Source of the DNA: Candidatus Sulfotelmatobacter sp.
GTDB taxonomy: Bacteria; Acidobacteriota; Terriglobia; Terriglobales; Acidobacteriaceae
Direction of reading: 5' to 3'
DNA length: 64,000 bases
NCBI GenBank assembly: GCA_025462865.1
Contig: JAOAPI010000032.1
Coordinates: 18,882-82,881 of the forward strand
Shown: positions 58,508 through 64,000 of the stretch, in pieces
How positions within the stretch are numbered: position 1 is the first letter of the stretch
How the letters are laid out: every line of letters begins with the position of its first letter
Made by a program: the position numbers and the translations under genes
The notes under the pieces: generated by a model
The model's input: only the letters and a program-made list of their open reading frames with translations
Told to the model about the DNA's origin: nothing
The model's database searches: none

Positions 58508-59011
58508 TTGAACCCTGACCAGCAAAATCTTCTTAAGGCGTGGGTCGCGGCGATCCTGTGGCTTATCATCATTGCCATTGAATCCAGCGCCATGCTGTCG
58601 GCCAGCAACACTAGCCGCATTCTGTATCCCGTTCTGCATTTTCTCTTCGGTTTGAACTGGGAACAATTTCATCATTGGCACTTCTACATTCGTAAGGGAG
58701 GCCACGTCCTTGGCTACGCCATATTGAGTATGTTGCTATTCCGCGCCTGGCGCGCCACACTGCCCGCGATGAGCAGCACAAAGTGGACCCCACGTTGGGC
58801 GACCATCGCACTGCTTGGAACCGCCTTCGTCGCGAGCCTCGATGAATGGCATCAAAGCTTCATCCCTTCGCGCACGGGACGATGGGAAGACGTAGTTCTC
58901 GATACCAGCGCCGCTTTCGCTGCCCAGATTCTGATTTTTCTGTGGTGGAAAAGCAGAAGGGGTAAAGCTTCAGCCGTGCTGCATGATCGTAATCGCGGCT
59001 TTAGCCGTTGA
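58508..59011 (+). CDS. VanZ-like family membrane protein
   Basis: A TTG start nine bases after guaB gives 167 residues with four TM segments. FYIRKGGHVLGYAILSMLLF and LDEWHQSFIPSRTGRWEDVVLD are the VanZ-like family core. VanZ gives low-level teicoplanin resistance in enterococci, but most homologues are of unknown function. It is probably co-transcribed with guaB. Confidence 0.88.
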   Translation: MNPDQQNLLKAWVAAILWLIIIAIESSAMLSASNTSRILYPVLHFLFGLNWEQFHHWHFYIRKGGHVLGYAILSMLLFRAWRATLPAMSSTKWTPRWATIALLGTAFVASLDEWHQSFIPSRTGRWEDVVLDTSAAFAAQILIFLWWKSRRGKASAVLHDRNRGFSR

Positions 59012-59020
59012 AAAAGACCC

Positions 59021-60265
59021 TTATATTGTCTGGGTGCGCAGCGGCAACGTCGCCTTCCCACGGCGCGCGCCTTGCAACAGTCCCGCCGCCGCGAGCGCCA
59101 GTGCGGCCGAAAAATAAAACGGAATTGCAGCCCCAAAATGTTTCCACATCTCGCCTGTAATTAAGCTCGCGGCCAAAGTGGTCAGGCTAGTTACAAAAAA
59201 ATAAATTCCCAACGCGCGGCCCCGCACTTTCTCATTAACTGTATCTACCACCAACGCCTTCAGCACAGGCTGCGTAAGAGCGTTATAGAATCCATAAACG
59301 GCCATCGCTATCCAGATTGCCAGTGTTGACGGCGCCCGTCCGAATACAAAATAGACGGCGGCAAAAATCACGTACCCCACCGAGGCGAGAAGCCTGCGCG
59401 AAACGTGATCGCTGAGCCATCCGGCCGGCCAAGATGCAAGCGTATACGTGATGTTGAAAACCAGCCCGAGCAGCGGCGCGAGCGCCACACGTATCCCGAC
59501 ATTCTGCGCCCGCAGGACAAGAAACATATCGCTCGAATTGCCGAGAGAGAAAAGCGTAACCGCGACCAGGACGAAGTAAAAGCTCGCGGGAAGTCTCAGG
59601 CTCGCTGCTACCTCTCTTCCTGAGCAAGTGGCGGAAGGCTTCTTCGACTCCGCGCCCGACGCCGCGCCCCGCGTCGCGCCCGTGCGTTTGGTTTCGCGGA
59701 TCCCCAACAACGCAACCAGCACGCATAAAGCTCCCGGAATTGCCGCCGCCCGGAACACACTGCGGATTCCGAATCGCGACAGCAGAAACAACGCAGCCAG
59801 CGGCCCGGCAATTGCCCCTGCAGAATCCATCGATTGGATTAGCCCATACGCTGAGCCCAGCCGGTTCTTCGGAACCGACTCCGCCACCATCACATCGCGC
59901 GGAGTGCCACGCACGCCTTTAGCCAGGCGATCGGCAAAGCGAATCAGCAGAATGTGCCACCAGGCTGTCGCGATTGCGAGCAGCGGCTTCACCGCATTCG
60001 CGACGGCGTATCCCGCGACCACCACCGGCTTGCGGCGGTCAATGCGGTCAGTAAGATATCCGGAAAAAAGCTTGGCAAACGATGCCACGCTTTCGGCAAT
60101 GCCCTCGATCAATCCCAACTGCGCTGGCCCCGCACCTAGCGAAGCCAGAAAGGCGGGCAGCACCCAGTACGCCATTTCCGAGGCCGTGTCATTCAGAAAA
60201 GAAGTTGTTCCAAAGGCGAAGATGTCGCGAGCAGAGGAAGGCTCACGGCCGGCGGACGAGGGCAT
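59021..60265 (-). CDS. MFS transporter
   Basis: The 414-residue product has twelve expected TM segments with the MFS signature GYLTDRIDRRKP between TM2 and TM3 and a DRLAKGVRGTPRDVM loop. It belongs to the drug/metabolite efflux-like MFS branch common in Acidobacteriota and Chloroflexi. The substrate is unknown. It is convergent with the VanZ-like gene (9 bp apart). Confidence 0.92.
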   Translation of the reverse strand: MPSSAGREPSSARDIFAFGTTSFLNDTASEMAYWVLPAFLASLGAGPAQLGLIEGIAESVASFAKLFSGYLTDRIDRRKPVVVAGYAVANAVKPLLAIATAWWHILLIRFADRLAKGVRGTPRDVMVAESVPKNRLGSAYGLIQSMDSAGAIAGPLAALFLLSRFGIRSVFRAAAIPGALCVLVALLGIRETKRTGATRGAASGAESKKPSATCSGREVAASLRLPASFYFVLVAVTLFSLGNSSDMFLVLRAQNVGIRVALAPLLGLVFNITYTLASWPAGWLSDHVSRRLLASVGYVIFAAVYFVFGRAPSTLAIWIAMAVYGFYNALTQPVLKALVVDTVNEKVRGRALGIYFFVTSLTTLAASLITGEMWKHFGAAIPFYFSAALALAAAGLLQGARRGKATLPLRTQTI

Positions 60266-60336
60266 TGTTAATTTTTATCACGGAGGGACGGGGAGACCGA
60301 AGACGGATATTCGAAAGCACCCGAAGATTAGTAGCA

Positions 60337-60364
60337 AACGACCGACGACGAGCGACCAATGACC
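60337..60364. repeat. Heptamer array, CGACC family
   Basis: AACGACC, GACGACG, AGCGACC, AATGACC in strict 7-bp register, in the gap between the MFS gene and the hypothetical gene at 60368. Confidence 0.75.
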
Positions 60365-60367
60365 GTC

Positions 60368-60859
60368 TCAGTACATGGCGTCGTACTTAGTCACGAGCCA
60401 CTGCCCGTCCTTGTTCTCGGTGGTGACGGTGAATAGTTCCTGATAGGTGCCGGGCTGGCCACCGCCATACTGGCGCTTGCCGCGGTAGTGAAGGATGGTC
60501 AAGGGCGGGGTGCTCTCCCACTCTACGAGTTCCCAGGAGATAAGCGCATGCTGCTTCTCTGAGTTGCAAATGAAGTGGGCGTACTTCTTGCGGTAGTCAT
60601 GCTCCCAAACGGAGAGCAGTTCATCGCAGTGCCCATCGCGCAGTTCACGCAGGAACTTGTTGGCGCTGTGTTCAATAGTGCGGTCACGCAGCGGATTCAT
60701 CCGGATGCTAACAGGTAGGCCAGTCAGTGAATCGTGATCCTCAGAGCGCGCCAGGACTGGTCCTTGATTGCTGAGCCACCAGATGTAGCCAAGAAATCCA
60801 AATACCAGCAGCGCGCCGGCTGCTGCAGCAATCGCGAGCTGTGTGCGAGTGAATCCCAT
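60368..60859 (-). CDS. Membrane-anchored hypothetical protein
   Basis: The 163-residue protein has one N-terminal TM anchor (AIAAAAGALLVFGFLGYIWWL) and a periplasmic domain with HCDELLSVWEHDYRKK and a beta-rich end (LTILHYRGKRQYGGGQPG, QELFTVTTENKDGQWLV). The shape resembles NTF2-like or DUF4878-like domains, but this is not certain. Confidence 0.75.
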   Translation of the reverse strand: MGFTRTQLAIAAAAGALLVFGFLGYIWWLSNQGPVLARSEDHDSLTGLPVSIRMNPLRDRTIEHSANKFLRELRDGHCDELLSVWEHDYRKKYAHFICNSEKQHALISWELVEWESTPPLTILHYRGKRQYGGGQPGTYQELFTVTTENKDGQWLVTKYDAMY

Positions 60860-61010
60860 CTAAGAGAAAGTCTATAAGGATGGCAATGGACGGCAAGATT
60901 ACCAGTGGGATGCGCGGGAGGACATGTACGAGTGGGGAGGCGAGGTAACGCTATAAAAAACAGGTTCCTCCCCGGGCTGTCGCCCGTGTCGGAATGACAA
61001 ATTCTAATTG

Positions 61011-61047
61011 CTGGCAAAAAAGAAAGGGAACGGCGCTCGCCGTTCCC
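61011..61047 (-). terminator. Rho-independent terminator of the alpha operon
   Basis: A perfect 9-bp stem (61026-61034 with 61039-61047), loop GCTC, is followed on the minus strand by TTTCTTTTTT. It lies 21 bases after the rplQ stop. Confidence 0.92.
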
Positions 61048-61067
61048 TCGCCACACAAAGATGAGGC

Positions 61068-61571
61068 TTACTCTTTTTTGTCTTCTTCTTTCACCGGTTC
61101 AACGCCGCCATCGTGCGCTGCCTGAGCTTCGGCCTCTTCCATGGCTTTCCTGGTTTCAGCGGCCTTCTTGGCGCGGACTTCGGCGCGCTTTTCGCGCTTT
61201 TCGTCCAGCACCTTCTCGCTGCCGAGCAATTCGAGGAACGCCTTGTCGGCGCCGTCACCTTTGTTCCAGCCGGTGCGGATGACGCGCGTGTAGCCACCAT
61301 TACGATCGCCGAAGCGCGGACCCACGGTGTCAAACAGTTTTACCACGGCTTCATCGGTCATGAGATATGACGATGCCTGGCGGCGCGCCGCCAAATCGCC
61401 GCGCTTGCCAAGAGTGATCATCTTCTCGACGATCGGCTTCGCGGCCTTGGCCTTGGGAACGGTCGTCTCGACGCGCTCTTCCACGATCACCGACGTGACC
61501 AGGTTCCGCAGCAGCGAGCGCCGGTGCGAGGTGTTTCGTCCGAGTTTATAGCCTGCTACCTTGTGACGCAT
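61068..61571 (-). CDS. rplQ: 50S ribosomal protein L17
   Basis: The 167-residue protein begins MRHKVAGYKLGRNTSHRRSL, diagnostic of L17, and continues through GGYTRVIRTGWNKGDGAD. It carries a charged C-terminal extension of about 45 residues (Lys, Glu, Ala-rich) beyond the usual core of about 120 residues. It is the last gene of the alpha operon, before a strong terminator. Confidence 0.98.
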   Translation of the reverse strand: MRHKVAGYKLGRNTSHRRSLLRNLVTSVIVEERVETTVPKAKAAKPIVEKMITLGKRGDLAARRQASSYLMTDEAVVKLFDTVGPRFGDRNGGYTRVIRTGWNKGDGADKAFLELLGSEKVLDEKREKRAEVRAKKAAETRKAMEEAEAQAAHDGGVEPVKEEDKKE

Positions 61572-61584
61572 GGTTGAACCTCGG

Positions 61585-61687
61585 TGGTCAGTGGCCAGTG
61601 GTCAGTGGCCAGTACTCAAATTTGATTTAGAAAGTCAGCGGCTAGCGTCTTGTCTTTCTGACCACTATCCACTAGCCGCTGACCACT
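61585..61687. repeat. Heptamer arrays in rplQ-rpoA gap
   Basis: TGGTCAG and TGGCCAG alternate twice (61585-61612). AGTCAGC-GGCTAGC (61633-61646) and GACCACT, ATCCACT, AGCCGCT, GACCACT (61660-61687) follow. GTCAGCGGCTAG and CTAGCCGCTGAC are perfect 12-bp inverted arms (61634-61645, 61672-61683). Confidence 0.85.
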
Positions 61688-61691
61688 GTTC

Positions 61692-62729
61692 TTACAGCTG
61701 ATCGTCCGGCCCGTAAGCCGAAGCGGGCAGCACCATATTCGAGGTCGGCCCCGGCACGGCGTTCCCGTGCTCGTCGATCTTCATGCCCAGGCTCAGACCC
61801 ATCGTGGAGAGTATTTCCTTGATCTCATTCAGCGACTTGCGTCCGAAGTTCTTGGTCTTGAGCATTTCGGACTCTGTCTTCTGCACGAGCTCGCCGATGG
61901 TCTGAATGTTCGCGTTCTTCAGACAGTTGTAGCTGCGCACCGAAAGTTCGAGCTCCTCGACGGACCGGTTCAGGTTCTCGTTGTGAATCTCAGGCTTGCG
62001 GTCATCCGAGGACGAAGTCCCAGTTTCAATTTCCTCTTCGAAGTTGATGAAGATGTTCATATGGTCCTTCATCAGTTTCGCCGAGAGTCCGATTGCATCA
62101 GCAGGAGTGATCGAGCCGTTCGTCCAGACTTCGAGGGTAAGTTTGTCGTAGTCGGTAATCTGGCCGAGACGCGCGGCTTCCACCGTGTAATTGCACTTGC
62201 GGACAGGCGAGTGCACGGAATCGATGGGAATAAATCCGATGCCGAGGTCTTCGTCGAAATTCTTGTCGGCTGAGGTGTAGCCGCGGCCGCGCTTCAGCCG
62301 CATTTCCATATCGAGCTTGCCACCTTCACTGACCGTCGCGATGTAAACGTCTTTGTCGAGGACTTCGACATCGCCGTCCGCTTCGATCATGCCGCTGGTG
62401 ACTACGCCGGGCTGATCGGCGCGTAGATAGATCGCCTTCGGCGCATCGCCGCTAAGCTTAAATGGAATCTGCTTGAGGTTGAGGATGATATCGGTCGCAT
62501 CTTCCACGACTCCGGGTATCGACTGGAATTCGTGAAGCACGCCTTCCATCTTCACGGCGGTGACGGCAGCTCCTTCGATCGAGCTGAGGAGCACGCGCCG
62601 CAGAGCGTTGCCTACCGTGGTGCCGAAGCCGCGTTCAAAAGGCTGCGCCCAGAAAATTCCGTACTTGTCGGTAAGAGTCGATGTATCAACTGCGAGACGT
62701 TTCGGTTTCTGAAAACCCTTCCAAAGCAT
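61692..62729 (-). CDS. rpoA: RNA polymerase alpha subunit
   Basis: The 345-residue product has the alpha N-terminal dimerisation domain ([20 protein letters not shown]) and a C-terminal HhH domain ([36 protein letters not shown]). It begins [15 protein letters not shown]. It anchors the core enzyme and contacts UP elements and activators. It lies between rpsD and rplQ as usual. Confidence 0.98.
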   Translation of the reverse strand: MLWKGFQKPKRLAVDTSTLTDKYGIFWAQPFERGFGTTVGNALRRVLLSSIEGAAVTAVKMEGVLHEFQSIPGVVEDATDIILNLKQIPFKLSGDAPKAIYLRADQPGVVTSGMIEADGDVEVLDKDVYIATVSEGGKLDMEMRLKRGRGYTSADKNFDEDLGIGFIPIDSVHSPVRKCNYTVEAARLGQITDYDKLTLEVWTNGSITPADAIGLSAKLMKDHMNIFINFEEEIETGTSSSDDRKPEIHNENLNRSVEELELSVRSYNCLKNANIQTIGELVQKTESEMLKTKNFGRKSLNEIKEILSTMGLSLGMKIDEHGNAVPGPTSNMVLPASAYGPDDQL

Positions 62730-62853
62730 TTATTTCTCCTTCGGCCGTTTGGCTCAGTTCTGGCTCCCTGAATCGGTCCATGTTTCTAAATATGGATTCA
62801 GGTCAAGCGCCAGGACAGGCTGATCTGGCTCGAAATATATGGACCGGAAAACC

Positions 62854-62898
62854 GTCGTTGGTCGTTTGTCGCTGGCCAAATGTGTTAACGACTAACGA
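62854..62898. repeat. Heptamer arrays in rpoA-rpsD gap
   Basis: GTCGTTG, GTCGTTT, GTCGCTG (62854-62874), then TTAACGA, CTAACGA (62885-62898) in the complementary orientation. All are in 7-bp register. Confidence 0.8.
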
Positions 62899-63528
62899 CT
62901 ATTTGCTGTACAACTCAACGATCAGCTGCTCGTTGACCGGCAACTGAATATCTTCACGCTTCGGCAACGAAAGCACCCGCGCGGTATAGGCGTCGCGATT
63001 CACTTCCAGCCAATTGGGCAGCGTGCCGTGGCTGGCGAATTCCTTCGCCATTTCGAGAATGACCAGTTTCTTGCTGTTCTCCCGGATGGCAATTTCCTCG
63101 CCCGCACTTACTGCGTAAGAAGGAATGTTCACTTTGCGATTGTTGACGGCGACGTGACCGTGACGCACCAACTGCCGCGCCTGACGGCGCGATTGCGCAA
63201 AGCCCAGGCGGAACACAACGTTGTCCAACCGCCGCTCGAGCTGCTGCAAGAGCAACTCGCCAGTCACACCGCGCGTACGCGCGGCCTTCTCAAAGTAATT
63301 GCGGAATTGGCCTTCCAGCGTGAAGTAAATACGCTTGGCCTTCTGCTTCTCGCGCAACTGGAGACCGTAGCCAACAATTTTGGCCTTGCGGTCTTTCCCA
63401 TGTTGTCCAGGAGCGAAGTTGCGCTTCTCGATGGGGCACTTATCGCTGAAACACTTTGAGCCTTTGAGGAAAAGCTTCATCCCCTCGCGGCGGCATAGAC
63501 GGCAAACTGCATCGGTATAACGTGCCAA
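62899..63528 (-). CDS. rpsD: 30S ribosomal protein S4
   Basis: The 209-residue product begins [20 protein letters not shown] and keeps the zinc-binding cysteines ([15 protein letters not shown]). An S4 domain follows ([20 protein letters not shown]). It is a primary 16S rRNA binder and in some bacteria represses its own operon. Confidence 0.98.
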   Translation of the reverse strand: MARYTDAVCRLCRREGMKLFLKGSKCFSDKCPIEKRNFAPGQHGKDRKAKIVGYGLQLREKQKAKRIYFTLEGQFRNYFEKAARTRGVTGELLLQQLERRLDNVVFRLGFAQSRRQARQLVRHGHVAVNNRKVNIPSYAVSAGEEIAIRENSKKLVILEMAKEFASHGTLPNWLEVNRDAYTARVLSLPKREDIQLPVNEQLIVELYSK

Positions 63529-63590
63529 GTTGTTCTCCTTTTAGATGACCGGTTTACGGGTTTGGCTTCACCCTTCGTCCCGGACGAAAA

Positions 63591-63671
63591 TCAGTGGCCA
63601 GTGACTAGTTATCAGTGGCCAGTAAAACCTGTACTGTTCTTGCTGGCCACTGGTCACTGACCACTGGCCAC
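63591..63671. repeat. Inverted heptamer arrays in rpsD-rpsK gap
   Basis: Left: TCAGTGG, CCAGTGA, CTAGTTA, TCAGTGG, CCAGTAA (63591-63625). Right: TGGCCAC, TGGTCAC, TGACCAC, TGGCCAC (63644-63671). The right array is the reverse complement of the left and could form a long stem. Confidence 0.85.
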
Positions 63672-63676
63672 TGCTC

Positions 63677-64000
63677 TTACACTCGTCTGCGCTTCGGCGG
63701 ACGGCAGCCGTTGTGCGGAATCGGCGTCACGTCGCGAATCGAGCGGACTTCAATTCCGGACGATGCGAGGGCGCGCACTGCTGACTCCCGGCCTGATCCC
63801 GGTCCGCTGACGCGTACATCAACACTGCGAACGCCATGATCGCGCGCCATATTGGCAGCGTTCGAGGCGGCCTGCTGGGCCGCAAACGGAGTGCCTTTGC
63901 GCGATCCCCGGAATCCCAACGATCCTGAACTCTTCCACGACAGAACGTTGCCATTCATGTCGGTGATGGTCACGATCGTGTTGTTGAAGGAAGCCTGCAC
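63677..64000 (-). CDS. rpsK: 30S ribosomal protein S11, partial (N-terminus beyond window)
   Basis: The 107 visible residues include [30 protein letters not shown] and the C-terminal [15 protein letters not shown], diagnostic of S11. The gene runs off the right edge; about 20 N-terminal residues are missing. It starts the visible part of the alpha operon. Confidence 0.97.
   Translation of the reverse strand: MQASFNNTIVTITDMNGNVLSWKSSGSLGFRGSRKGTPFAAQQAASNAANMARDHGVRSVDVRVSGPGSGRESAVRALASSGIEVRSIRDVTPIPHNGCRPPKRRRV

Noticed and set aside
61585..61687. CRISPR or attachment site in the alpha operon gap
   Set aside because: Units are 7 bp with no spacers and vary between gaps, and no integrase or cas gene is present.

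Overview
The window looks like chromosomal DNA of an Acidobacteriota member, most likely class Terriglobia (Koribacter-like). This is inferred from gene content, not from a marker search. The supporting genes are a secreted VWA-related protein of the acidobacterial type, a GloVer-repeat secreted protein, a CcmH with clustered cysteines, a secreted SpoIVB/S55-like peptidase, a DUF2934 protein, an IF-2 with an Ala/Pro-rich N-terminus, and many signal-peptide-bearing Ig/TIG proteins. I see no phage, insertion sequence, CRISPR array, rRNA or tRNA.

Layout. 1-5.7 kb: tail of a DUF2934 protein, then a translationally coupled cytochrome c maturation operon (ccmF, ccmH, a CcmI-like fragment, a secreted carboxypeptidase-regulatory-like protein) and a membrane protein. 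6-12.7 kb: a GloVer-repeat secreted protein, htpX, an orphan MoxR ATPase, a DUF4149 protein, ychF and a ZIP metal transporter. 12.9-21.6 kb: kelch and VWA secreted proteins (minus strand), an S55-like peptidase (plus), a CPBP protease and uvrA (minus). 22-26.3 kb: an outer-membrane channel divergent from an HTH-TOBE regulator, a secreted TPR protein with an altered metallopeptidase motif, and a VapBC pair. 26.5-33 kb: a cold-shock gene with a long leader, a frameshifted GH18-like gene, and a two-gene unit encoding a pseudo-matrixin with Ig-like domains. 33-38.9 kb: an S9 peptidase, a LolA-like protein, an HNH nuclease, a ComF protein and a zinc-ribbon protein. 39-46 kb: a plus-strand run of OPT and POT peptide transporters, PLPBP, an AlkD-like protein, an M24 peptidase and small membrane proteins. 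46-56 kb: a GNAT protein, a GT39-type glycosyltransferase, then the minus-strand translation operon rimP-nusA-infB-DUF503-rbfA-nrnA. 56-64 kb: a RipA-like membrane protein, guaB, a VanZ-like protein, an MFS transporter, a membrane-anchored hypothetical protein, and the alpha operon rpsK(partial)-rpsD-rpoA-rplQ.

The strongest unexplained signal is not a gene. At least eleven intergenic spots carry short arrays of degenerate heptamers in strict 7-bp register. There are three or four word families (AAGCTAG, TGGCCAG/TGGTCAG, CGACCAA/GTCGTTG, TTCTCGG), and many have a complementary array nearby, so the transcript could fold. They fill every gap inside the alpha operon and the gaps beside infB and rbfA. 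They resemble the cyanobacterial heptamer STRR class in form. Two gene-level oddities stand out: a matrixin whose four catalytic/zinc residues are all replaced, and a single-base frameshift in a GH18-like secreted protein.
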